From: JBIQKZ01 sp044464765
GTDB lineage: Bacteria > Pseudomonadota > Gammaproteobacteria > Burkholderiales > Burkholderiaceae_B
Length of the DNA: 64,000 nt
Direction: 5' to 3'
Assembly (NCBI GenBank): GCA_044464765.1
Contig: JBIQKZ010000017.1
Location: forward strand, 22,771 to 86,770
A program made the position numbers and the translations under genes. The notes beneath the pieces were generated by a model. The model was not told the DNA's origin, did not search any database, and worked only from the letters and a program-made list of their open reading frames with translations. Positions 50,658-58,236 of this stretch are shown one piece after another; within the stretch, counting starts at the first letter, position 1; the number at the start of each line of letters is the position of its first letter.

Positions 50658-51743
50658 TTAGCCTTTGCTGGGGCCACCCACAATACCTTCCACATACCAG
50701 TCCATCTTGCCCAATTCGGCATCCGGATACGTACTGCCCTGGGCCACCCGCTCGACGCCGTTGCGATCACGTATCGGGCCGGAGAACACCGCGAGTTTTC
50801 CGGCCGCCATTTCCTGCTCTTTACCGGAGATCAACGCCGCCAGATCACTGGGCACCTCTGGTCCAAACGGAGCCAGTTTGACCACTCCCTCTTTGACGCC
50901 GCCCATGTACAAGCCGCCCTGTTGCGTGCCCGCAAGGACATCGTTGGCCACTTGCTGGAAATAACCGCCCCAGTTGTGAGTAATGCCGGTCACATATTTC
51001 TTGGGCGCATATTGCACCATATTGGAGTGGAATGAAATCGACCAGATGCCTTTTTCTTCTGCTGCCTGCAAAACGCTGGGTGTGTCGGTGAAGTGCGTCA
51101 TGACATCGGCGCCCATGCTCATTAGCGTAAGCGCCGCTTCACGCTCTTTACCCGGGTCGTACCAGGAATTGACGAAAATGACTCGAACTTCCGCCTTGGG
51201 GTTGACGCTGCGTGCGCCCAGAGCAAATCCGTTCAAGGCCCAAGCCACATCGGGCACGGGATACGGGGCCACATAGCCGATCAGGTTCGATTTGGACAGA
51301 TTTCCTGCGGCAATGCCGGCCAAGTAGCTCCCTTCGTGCCATTTGGCGTTATACCCGCTGAAGTTGCTCGCCGTGCGATACCCGCTGGCCACCAAATAGA
51401 AAGCATCGGGGTTCTGTCGCGCCACTTTCATGATCGGGTTCATATAACCGAATGATGTCGCAAATAAAAGCTTACAGCCGTCCTGCGAGAGCTCGCGCAC
51501 CACCCGCTCGACATCAGGGCCTTCTGCGATATCGGCCACGGTGCGCACCGTGACCTTGTCGCCCATTGCTTTTTCCAGCGCCTGGCGGCCTAAATCCTGC
51601 TGATAGGCGAAGCCGCAATCGCCAATAGGGTTCGGATAGATAAAGCCCACCTTTAGTGGACCCTCGGCTGCGCGCGTGGCCGCCCAAGGAAGGGCTACTG
51701 CGTTGGCGGCAAGCATTGCCTTCAAGACTGTGCGACGTTCCAT
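50658..51743 (-). CDS. BMP-family ABC transporter substrate-binding protein
   Basis: Periplasmic lipoprotein-like or Tat-exported binding protein (361 aa) of the BmpA/PnrA family, whose studied members bind purine nucleosides. The N-terminus (MERRTVLKAMLAANAVALPWAATRA) starts with twin arginines followed by a hydrophobic stretch, suggesting Tat export. Typical segments are VGFIYPNPIGDCGFAYQQDLGR, GYVAPYPVPDVAWALNGFALGARSVNP and DPGKEREAALTLMSMGADVM. AGGAG precedes the ATG. It lies 133 nt downstream of the GST gene on the same strand. No permease or ATPase gene accompanies it. Confidence 0.88.
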   Translation of the reverse strand: MERRTVLKAMLAANAVALPWAATRAAEGPLKVGFIYPNPIGDCGFAYQQDLGRQALEKAMGDKVTVRTVADIAEGPDVERVVRELSQDGCKLLFATSFGYMNPIMKVARQNPDAFYLVASGYRTASNFSGYNAKWHEGSYLAGIAAGNLSKSNLIGYVAPYPVPDVAWALNGFALGARSVNPKAEVRVIFVNSWYDPGKEREAALTLMSMGADVMTHFTDTPSVLQAAEEKGIWSISFHSNMVQYAPKKYVTGITHNWGGYFQQVANDVLAGTQQGGLYMGGVKEGVVKLAPFGPEVPSDLAALISGKEQEMAAGKLAVFSGPIRDRNGVERVAQGSTYPDAELGKMDWYVEGIVGGPSKG

Positions 51744-51876
51744 TTTGTCTCCTGGAATAGTTTTCGGTGGGTTGAGATTGTTGGCTTAAGATAAATTGCT
51801 TCTTGATCGTCGGCGTTGCCCATCAGCGACCGACTTGGCTTGTTAAGAGTTGGTTTAGGGCAAATTTGCTTCTTGA

Positions 51877-52536
51877 CTAGGCCGCCGCGCGCTCTGGCAA
51901 AGGGGCTGCCGCCGGGAACACCCCCGGCATCAGCACAAAGCCGTCAATGCGGCGAACCCGATCGACCCAACGCCGAATGGCGGGATAGTCGATCAATGAA
52001 ACACCGCCTTCGTCGGCCAGCGCCACATAGGGAAAGCAGGCAAGGTCCGCAATAGTGGGGTGGTCGCCATCGCATAGCCACGGATGGCCCGCGCTTTCCT
52101 GGAACCACAAATGCTCGTCGATAATGCGCAGCAGTTCGTGTGCGCGTCGACGGCATGACGCGGCGTCGAGATCGTAGAGGAACATATCGTGCAGGCGCGC
52201 CGCCGAAATCGAACCCGTCAGGCCATCGGAAAACGCCAGCCACATACTGATCGTTCCGAGCGCCTTGGGATCATCCACGGGATACCAGCGCTTGCCGGCA
52301 TCGTATCGACTGGCCAAATACACCAGAATCGCCTGGGCATCGCGCAGCATCAGGTCGCCATCTTGCAGCGCGGGCAGTTGCCCCAGCGGGTTGATCCGCA
52401 AAAAGGCTTCCGACTTATGCTGGCGCGAGGGAAAGAACTCGATATTTTCCGTCGTGTAAGACAAGCCCAATATCGAGAGCATCAGACGCACCTTATAGCA
52501 ATTGCCTGATAGATCGTAATCGTAAAGCGTGATCAT
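51877..52536 (-). CDS. Glutathione S-transferase homologue, NdmE-like
   Basis: 219-aa two-domain GST-fold protein. The N-terminal thioredoxin-like domain is MITLYDYDLSGNCYKVRLMLSILGL (Ser-Gly-Asn-Cys-Tyr at the position of the catalytic residue), with NPLGQLPALQDGDLMLRDAQAIL as the glutathione-binding cis-Pro and Ser/Asp region. The C-terminal helical domain contains HPTIADLACFPYVALA. It starts 11 nt after the Rieske-reductase gene. In the caffeine degrader CBB5, the GST homologue NdmE is a structural partner needed by NdmC and NdmD rather than a transferase; the same is proposed here from the shared gene set. Confidence 0.82.
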   Translation of the reverse strand: MITLYDYDLSGNCYKVRLMLSILGLSYTTENIEFFPSRQHKSEAFLRINPLGQLPALQDGDLMLRDAQAILVYLASRYDAGKRWYPVDDPKALGTISMWLAFSDGLTGSISAARLHDMFLYDLDAASCRRRAHELLRIIDEHLWFQESAGHPWLCDGDHPTIADLACFPYVALADEGGVSLIDYPAIRRWVDRVRRIDGFVLMPGVFPAAAPLPERAAA

Positions 52537-52547
52537 GATAAAACCCT

Positions 52548-54323
52548 TTAAAGATCGAGAACCAGCATGCCGGATCGCGCCCGTGACACACACGGCATGA
52601 TGCATCGGCCGGAAGCCTTCTCGGAGGCAGAAAGATACAAGTCGTGGTGCTCAATGTCGCCCGAGAGCACATCGGTCATGCAGGTGCCACAAACGCCCTG
52701 TTCGCACGATGCTTCCAGTTCGACACCCTGTTCCCGCAAAGCGTTCAATAATGTTTGGCCGCTGGCCACCTGAAACTCACGGCCGGAGCGATCCAGCTGC
52801 ACGGCAAACGGCTGGCCGGCACCGAGCTCGAGTTCATTCTTGAAGTACTCGAAATGAATGTCGCCTTCATCGAAACCACTGGCCAGGGCAGTGGCATTGA
52901 CCCGTTCGAGCATGGGTCCGGGACCACAGGCATACACCTTGCATTGCGCCAGCGACCGATTGCCAAGAATCTCCGCTAAGGCAGCAGCCGTCTGTTCCGG
53001 CGACAGACCGGCATGCACGTGAACAGCCTCGCCCAGCGCCGCGACGCGATCGCCAAAAGCAATTTGCTCGGGGCTGCGCACGAAGTAATGCAATTCGAAA
53101 TCTTCATTCCTGGCTGCCAGCGTGCTCGCCATGGAAAGCAGCGGTGTAATGCCTATTCCACCGGCGATAAGAATGGGACGCTTGCCAGACGGAACCAAAG
53201 GAAAAGAATTACGCGGCACGGAAGCCTGCAGTACAACGCCGTCCACGGCCGTTTCGTGCATGGAGCGGGATCCGCCCCGCGACTGGGGCTCGAGCTTGAT
53301 CCCAATCGTGATGCTGTCCTGCTCGCCGGGGCCATTGACCACCGAATACTGACGCACCAAACCGCTGGGCGTCTTCAAATTCAAGTGGGCGCCGGCCGTT
53401 AGGGCGGGCAAGGGCTGGGAAGCATCCACCGCCGCAAGCTCCAGCGAGATAATCCCCTCCGCTTCCTCGCGGCGATTCACCACGCGACAGGCAAACGCTT
53501 CACGCGCGGAGCGGCGCACGGGTAACAACTGGTTAAGCGGCGCAAGAGGTTCGGTCGTCGGGAACTCGGTATCCTGCTCAGGCTGAATCGCGGCCTGCTC
53601 CAGGCCGGCGCGTAGTTCGCCCAACAGCCGGGCGTGATGGCGCTGGACCGCACGAGCATCGGCGGCCGGGCCCACCAGGATGGAATGTACGATTGTCTTG
53701 CCGGATGTCGCGGGCTGCAACAGGAAATACACGGTTGCAGCATGTGCTGAGCCGTCGGCGCCCGTGGCGGATACGCTAAGCAGGTGAGAATTGTTTTCCT
53801 GGACAACACACTCGGACAGCGGCTCGTGCTCGAGACCCAGCACGTTGTAGCGATAGTCCGCCAGTGCGGCGCGGACCGTTGCTGCATTGCAATTGATCGG
53901 CAGGCTGCGCAAGATAACCCGATCGGCTGTGCCGGCCAGTGCAAATTCCGGTCCCTTGGAGTGTGGGTCCAAGGCGCACCAGACGAAACCATCTTGCTCG
54001 ACCGACTGAAGCATCACCGTGCTGGCCTTGGTCGGTTCGGTAAGCGATGGATGGGCCGGCACATGGGTACAGACACCCGTCTGGCTTTCAAACGTCCAAC
54101 CATGGTATTGGCAACGCAACTGAGCGCCGGTGTTCACCCCCAGCGAGAGGCGAAGGCCGCGGTGTGGGCAGCGATTTTCCCATACATTGACCTGGCCCAG
54201 GTCGTCACGCCAGACGGCGAACTCGTAACCAAACAACTGGGTCTGAAAAACGTGGCGTTCAGGCGCGTCGTCGCTGCGAGCGATGGGGAACCAGGAACGG
54301 GTGTCGATATCTGTCGTAGTCAT
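52548..54323 (-). CDS. Rieske domain-reductase fusion, NdmD-like
   Basis: 591-aa electron-transfer protein with two [2Fe-2S] clusters. Domains in order: an N-terminal Rieske (C52-P-H54 and C71-Q-Y-H74); residues ~100-260, which resemble a decayed oxygenase catalytic domain without iron ligands; an FMN/FAD domain (RQYSV, residues 324-328); an NAD domain (GGIGITPLLSM, about 388-398); and a plant-type ferredoxin (C540, C545, C548, C578). It matches the layout of NdmD. It would pass electrons from NAD(P)H, through its own Rieske centre, to the Rieske-less oxygenase encoded upstream, whose stop overlaps this ATG by 4 nt. Confidence 0.9.
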   Translation of the reverse strand: MTTTDIDTRSWFPIARSDDAPERHVFQTQLFGYEFAVWRDDLGQVNVWENRCPHRGLRLSLGVNTGAQLRCQYHGWTFESQTGVCTHVPAHPSLTEPTKASTVMLQSVEQDGFVWCALDPHSKGPEFALAGTADRVILRSLPINCNAATVRAALADYRYNVLGLEHEPLSECVVQENNSHLLSVSATGADGSAHAATVYFLLQPATSGKTIVHSILVGPAADARAVQRHHARLLGELRAGLEQAAIQPEQDTEFPTTEPLAPLNQLLPVRRSAREAFACRVVNRREEAEGIISLELAAVDASQPLPALTAGAHLNLKTPSGLVRQYSVVNGPGEQDSITIGIKLEPQSRGGSRSMHETAVDGVVLQASVPRNSFPLVPSGKRPILIAGGIGITPLLSMASTLAARNEDFELHYFVRSPEQIAFGDRVAALGEAVHVHAGLSPEQTAAALAEILGNRSLAQCKVYACGPGPMLERVNATALASGFDEGDIHFEYFKNELELGAGQPFAVQLDRSGREFQVASGQTLLNALREQGVELEASCEQGVCGTCMTDVLSGDIEHHDLYLSASEKASGRCIMPCVSRARSGMLVLDL

Positions 54324-55183
54324 GCGTGGGTTGCTTCCGATTCAATATAAGCGCCAAAGGTGATCTGGTGATTACGCAACCAGCGCCTGTATGCCGAGGA
54401 CATGGCGTCCGCGCGCACCGGAATTTCATGCCGGGGTTCCAACGGCATGCGCTTGGGCACCTGATTCACCAGAATCATGAGGTCTTGTCCAAAGATGGTT
54501 TGCTGGAACTTGCGCAATGCCTCGTCGCTATTGACGTCATCGATATAGATCATGAGCGTATGCGCGATACACCATTCTTCCGTGACCGGCTGAATGAACA
54601 AACAGATGGCATCACGCCGGTCGAGCTCGGTAACGCAGGTTTTATACAGGATGGCGGTATAAGGCCGGGGCACACGGTAGGTGTAGCTGACCTCGATCGG
54701 CTCGCTGGCAATCGCCGATGCGCGCGGCTGCACGAACCGGCAGTTCGTGGCGTAGATCTCGTTGGTTTCCGGCTCGATATTGACGTCGTAAGGCAAGACC
54801 TCGGTATGCGGAACAGCGCCCAGATAATCCGTATGAACATAGGGAAAATGCCCCATGTCCAGGAAATTCTCTACCGCACGCAAACCCGACACGTTCAACC
54901 GGATCGAACCCGCGCCGACAATACGGCGATCGTGTTCATCGAATTCGGGAATAGCGAAAAAGTCCAGCGGATCGTCACCCAGGCAAACCCAGACCGTGGC
55001 GTAACGCTCGACAATGCGACACGGCCCTTCGCTGGCTACACGGCGCACATGGTAGCCCTGCTCGTCACGGGAAAAAACCAGTTTGATGCCCAGCACCGTG
55101 GTTTCATAATCGTGGTTGTATTCAAGGTCGGCGACGATTTTAACTGGATGCCAGTCGCGCCATAAAAATTCATCTTTACCCAT
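54320..55183 (-). CDS. Rieske-less non-heme iron oxygenase catalytic subunit, NdmC-like
   Basis: 287-aa protein homologous to the alpha subunit of Rieske oxygenases but without the Rieske domain. The N-terminal LWRDWHPVKIVADLE and the strand LLGIKLVFSRDEQG-type start run directly into RIVERYATVWVCLGDD, so the ~50-residue C-x-H...C-x-x-H insert is missing. The catalytic core is intact: N106-F-L-D109-M-G-H112-F-P-Y-V-H117 and a third iron ligand candidate D235 (FGQDLMILVNQ). It ends SSAYRRWLRNH, as in NdmA-type demethylases. It must borrow a Rieske centre, which the overlapping downstream gene supplies. Predicted reaction: oxidative N- (or O-) demethylation releasing formaldehyde. Confidence 0.9.
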   Translation of the reverse strand: MGKDEFLWRDWHPVKIVADLEYNHDYETTVLGIKLVFSRDEQGYHVRRVASEGPCRIVERYATVWVCLGDDPLDFFAIPEFDEHDRRIVGAGSIRLNVSGLRAVENFLDMGHFPYVHTDYLGAVPHTEVLPYDVNIEPETNEIYATNCRFVQPRASAIASEPIEVSYTYRVPRPYTAILYKTCVTELDRRDAICLFIQPVTEEWCIAHTLMIYIDDVNSDEALRKFQQTIFGQDLMILVNQVPKRMPLEPRHEIPVRADAMSSAYRRWLRNHQITFGAYIESEATHA

Positions 55184-55195
55184 GGTCGGCCTATT

Positions 55196-55226
55196 TGGTA
55201 TACATGTTGTAAAATTTGGTATACCA
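55196..55226 (-). promoter_or_regulatory. Paired GntR-type operators upstream of the ndmC-like gene
   Basis: TGGTATACCA (55217-55226) is a perfect palindrome of the kind bound by GntR/FCD regulators. A near copy, TGGTATACAT (55196-55205), lies two helical turns away, centre to centre 21 bp. The first covers the predicted transcription start, implying repression by the adjacent GntR protein. Confidence 0.65.
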
Positions 55227-55227
55227 G

Positions 55228-55257
55228 ATTTTAAGGCGGAACTTCGCCCTCTCGCAA
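55228..55257 (-). promoter_or_regulatory. Predicted promoter of the ndm-like operon
   Basis: On the minus strand TTGCGA (55257-55252), 18 nt, TAAAAT (55233-55228), with a start near 55221 inside the GntR palindrome. Confidence 0.5.
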
Positions 55258-55268
55258 CTCGGGTTAGC

Positions 55269-55280
55269 CCTGAATTCAGG
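55269..55280. repeat. 12-bp perfect palindrome after the GntR gene
   Basis: CCTGAATTCAGG, with an extra ATTCAGG half (55285-55291) next to it, between the GntR stop and the ndm-like promoter. It may be a second regulator site. Confidence 0.5.
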
Positions 55281-55302
55281 AAAAATTCAGGAGAAATATC
55301 GG

Positions 55303-55971
55303 CTATTTATCGAGCTGGAGAGCCTCGGCCAGATCGACGGCCGGCATGGCTTCGACATCGAAGCGATAACCGCGGATGACCAGCTTGTAATGCGAGCGCA
55401 GCATGGCCTTGATCCGATCCGCCTCTTTATTGCGCAAGGCATCCACCATGTCGATATGCTCGTGCCTTAGCTGGCCGTAATCGAAATCCACCTTGTACAG
55501 TGACGTAATCAGGCCTGCCTTGCGTTGCAGACTGGCGTGCAGCTTGGACAGCGTATCGTTATTCAGAAAGCCGATCATGACCTGGTGGTAGTCCCGACCC
55601 AACTCGTCGCTTTCTTCACGCGTGCCCTTCTTATAGGTTTCCTCTTCCAGGCAGGTGTGCGCATGCAGGATATCCAGCTGCTCGGGCGTAATGTGATGAA
55701 TAAGATGGTCCACCACCCCGTAGTCAATCAGCAGCAGCGTCTGGTACAGGTTGAAAGCATCCTCGAACGAGGGCCGCGCCACTGTTGTGGCGCGCTTGGG
55801 CGAGATGGACACCAGTCCGTCCTGCGCCAGCCGGCCAAGCGCCTGACGCACGATGGTGCGGCTGACGCCGAAGATCCCGCCAAGCTCGCGTTCATTCAGC
55901 TTGCTTCCGGGAAGCAGGCGCCGCTTCTTTATGGCAGTGGCAATCGCAACAACAATAGGATCAGTCAACAT
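55303..55971 (-). CDS. GntR-family regulator with FCD domain
   Basis: 222-aa ligand-responsive repressor. The winged helix is at residues ~5-70 (LPGSKLNERELGGIFGVSRTIVRQALGRLAQDGLVSI). The C-terminal FCD effector domain carries the metal-ligand histidines in the pattern D/H..H (GRDYHQVMIGFL, RHEHIDMVDAL, LRSHYKLVIRGY). It lies upstream of the ndm-like operon on the same strand, with TGGTATACCA sites in between, so it is its likely regulator. Length is standard. Confidence 0.92.
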   Translation of the reverse strand: MLTDPIVVAIATAIKKRRLLPGSKLNERELGGIFGVSRTIVRQALGRLAQDGLVSISPKRATTVARPSFEDAFNLYQTLLLIDYGVVDHLIHHITPEQLDILHAHTCLEEETYKKGTREESDELGRDYHQVMIGFLNNDTLSKLHASLQRKAGLITSLYKVDFDYGQLRHEHIDMVDALRNKEADRIKAMLRSHYKLVIRGYRFDVEAMPAVDLAEALQLDK

Positions 55972-56066
55972 AGCGTAGGGTGTGGCAACAGGAATCCGAT
56001 GATACCGTTTGTCTGCGGGAACGTCATCTGGCTGCGCGCAACCAGGCTGCCTGCGCTCCGCAACCC

Positions 56067-56735
56067 TTAGCGTTGCACGCCCCGGATCGCCAACGCCGCC
56101 AACTCGCGAAACCGCGCGAGCCCTTCTTGGGCGTCAGGCTTTTCCTGATTCACCCAACGGCGCACTTCGGTTAAATAAATCGTCATGAACAGCGACGCAA
56201 TAAGCGTAACCGGGGCGTCTCTGATGACTTCTCCCGACGTCTGCCGACTTTCGACAATTTTCTGCAGCATGGCCATCATGCGGGAGCGGCGCTCGTAGAA
56301 GCGGGCCGTTTCCGGGCCAAGCTCTTTGGTCGCCCCCACCACATCCATGATTTCACGCACCATGGGTCGCCCCAGGGCTGGATGCGCTGCCCAGTAATCG
56401 TAGCGTGGCTTATAGAACGCGGTAAGCTGATCCAGTAAGGGCTGATCGCCTTTGATGGCGCGCTCGACCTGCTCGCTGACTTTGTCGAGGTCTTCGTTCA
56501 CGATCATCATAAGCAATTCACGCTTGTCTTTGGCATAGGTAAACAGCGTACCGATGCCCACCTCGGCCTGAAGCGCAATATCGCGAGTGGTGGCTACGTC
56601 GTAGCCCTTTTCCGAAAACTCGCGCCGTGCCGCAGCTTGTATGCGGCGGCGTCTTTCCTGCTTCCCTTTTTCACGCAGCCCCGTCTTTTTGGGCGCCGAC
56701 GCGTGCTTCTTGTTGCGATCATCTTTGTTTGGCAT
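56067..56735 (-). CDS. TetR-family regulator
   Basis: 222-aa repressor. The N-terminal basic stretch is followed by a helix-turn-helix, RIQAAARREFSEKGYDVATTRDIALQAEVGIGTLFTYAKDKREL (about residues 30-75); the ligand-binding C-terminal domain is of no assigned subtype. The ATG at 56735 was chosen; the frame is open for 31 more codons across the divergent promoter. It is divergent from the FAD monooxygenase gene, with a dyad at the monooxygenase promoter. Confidence 0.9.
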   Translation of the reverse strand: MPNKDDRNKKHASAPKKTGLREKGKQERRRRIQAAARREFSEKGYDVATTRDIALQAEVGIGTLFTYAKDKRELLMMIVNEDLDKVSEQVERAIKGDQPLLDQLTAFYKPRYDYWAAHPALGRPMVREIMDVVGATKELGPETARFYERRSRMMAMLQKIVESRQTSGEVIRDAPVTLIASLFMTIYLTEVRRWVNQEKPDAQEGLARFRELAALAIRGVQR

Positions 56736-56775
56736 GGCGATCAACTTAGAAAAGCGAACAGGCTGTAAGTGATGC

Positions 56776-56805
56776 TTGACCCATATTGAAACATACCCAT
56801 AAAAT
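56776..56805 (+). promoter_or_regulatory. Promoter of the FAD monooxygenase gene
   Basis: TTGACC, 18 nt, TAAAAT: 5/6 matches in each box. The predicted start is about 56812, directly at the dyad. Confidence 0.6.
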
Positions 56806-56812
56806 AAAGCAC

Positions 56813-56826
56813 GCTCATTTTTGAGC
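56813..56826. promoter_or_regulatory. Candidate TetR operator 1
   Basis: GCTCA-TTTT-TGAGC, a perfect 5-bp dyad at the transcription start of the monooxygenase promoter and between the divergent TetR and monooxygenase genes. Its 12-nt core GCTCATTTTTGA recurs at 58138-58149. Confidence 0.6.
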
Positions 56827-56875
56827 ATGTATCGATAATATTAGTTTACTTTTTATTGCCACGGAACAATTTCCT

Positions 56876-58081
56876 ATGGAACATCACCCTGTCATTGTGT
56901 CCGGCGGCGGGCCGGTTGGCTTGATTTGCGCCCTGGCCCTTGCGGAAAAAGGGATCAACGTTGTCGTGCTCGAAAAATCCGCCGACATACCAACGGATTT
57001 ACGCGCAGGCACCTTTCACCCGCCCACCGTTGAAATGCTCGACACGCTGTCCATCGGTCAGGATCTGCTCAAACTGGGCATTAAAGTCCCCGAATGGCAG
57101 GTTCGAGATCGCAAGTCCGGGCTGATCGCGCAGTTTGATCTGGGCATCATCGCTGACGAAACCCCCTACCCCTTCCGCCTGCACTGCGAACAGCACAAGC
57201 TATCCCAACTGGCGTACCGGAAGCTGAAAACCTTCGCCAATGCGCAGGTATTGTTCGGCCATCAGTGCACCGGCTTTACACAAGACGAAGACGGCGTCAC
57301 GGTGCACATTGCATCGGACGACACAACCCGCGAGATGCGAGCCAGTTACCTGATCGGCGCCGACGGCGCCCACAGCATTGTCAGGAAAACCGCCGAGATC
57401 GAGTTCGAAGGTTTCACCTGGCCCGAGCGGTTCCTGGTCTTCGCCACCACATTCAACTTGAAAGACCGCGGTTTTACCGGCAACGCCTACATTGCCGACC
57501 CCGATGAATGGGCGGCGATTTTCGTGCAGCCCCATAACGGACCGCCCGGAATCTACCGCATCGCCTTCCCCATTCAGCCGGATCAAACCGACGAAGAAGT
57601 GTTATCGGACACCTATGTGCAAAGCCGCATACAGGGCTTTTTGTCAGCCGATCAACACTACGACATTCCTTATCGTAGTGTGTACCGTGTGCACCAGCGC
57701 GTGGCGAAAACGTTTCGTTCGGGCCGTATTCTGCTGGCCGGCGACGCAGCCCACGTGAACAATCCATTGGGCGGAATGGGCCTGAACAGCGGCATCCACG
57801 ACGCCATGAATTTGGTCGAGAAGCTGACCCGAGTCTTGCAAGACAACGAAAGCACGGCGCTGCTCGATGTCTACGACCGGCAACGGCGTCTGACCAATAT
57901 CGAATATGTGCAAGCCATTACGATCCGCAATAAGAAAATGCTCGAAGAGCGCGACCCCACCATACGTGCGCAACGGCGCCAGGAGATGCGCGATACGGCT
58001 GCCGACCCAGAAAAGCACCATGCCCTCCTGATGAACTCATCGATGATCAACAGCATCAGGCGCGCCGCCCAAATTGAATAG
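56876..58081 (+). CDS. FAD-dependent monooxygenase (aromatic hydroxylase)
   Basis: Class A flavin hydroxylase (401 aa). The FAD fold is VIVSGGGPVGLICALALAEKG, substrate-domain strands follow, the DG motif is LIGADGAHSIVRK (about residue 165), and the GD motif is ILLAGDAAHVNNPLGGMGLNSGIHDAMNL (about residues 285-310). Relatives hydroxylate phenols, hydroxynicotinate or purine-derived rings. It opens the plus-strand catabolic unit; the TRAP genes follow after 155 nt containing a second operator copy. Substrate unknown; ring hydroxylation after N-demethylation is a reasonable guess. Confidence 0.88.
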   Translation: MEHHPVIVSGGGPVGLICALALAEKGINVVVLEKSADIPTDLRAGTFHPPTVEMLDTLSIGQDLLKLGIKVPEWQVRDRKSGLIAQFDLGIIADETPYPFRLHCEQHKLSQLAYRKLKTFANAQVLFGHQCTGFTQDEDGVTVHIASDDTTREMRASYLIGADGAHSIVRKTAEIEFEGFTWPERFLVFATTFNLKDRGFTGNAYIADPDEWAAIFVQPHNGPPGIYRIAFPIQPDQTDEEVLSDTYVQSRIQGFLSADQHYDIPYRSVYRVHQRVAKTFRSGRILLAGDAAHVNNPLGGMGLNSGIHDAMNLVEKLTRVLQDNESTALLDVYDRQRRLTNIEYVQAITIRNKKMLEERDPTIRAQRRQEMRDTAADPEKHHALLMNSSMINSIRRAAQIE

Positions 58082-58137
58082 AACGGGCAAGCGAACACAT
58101 TTTTCCGCTACTACTTTTCCTGAAAAATATGCTAGAT

Positions 58138-58149
58138 TCAAAAATGAGC
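58138..58149. promoter_or_regulatory. Candidate TetR operator 2
   Basis: TCAAAAATGAGC, the reverse complement of the 12-nt core of operator 1, beginning 5 nt after a TATGCT -10-like box upstream of the TAXI gene. Confidence 0.5.
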
Positions 58150-58236
58150 ACGCTTCAGAAATACTCAAACGCTTAAACACTTAAATTAACCCACCGTTCC
58201 ATCATAGAAAAGCACTTCTACTCCAGGGAGACAAAC

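Noticed and set aside
50437..50661. 74-residue frame before the BMP gene
   Set aside because: Runs through the intrinsic terminator at 50555-50580 and has no family features.
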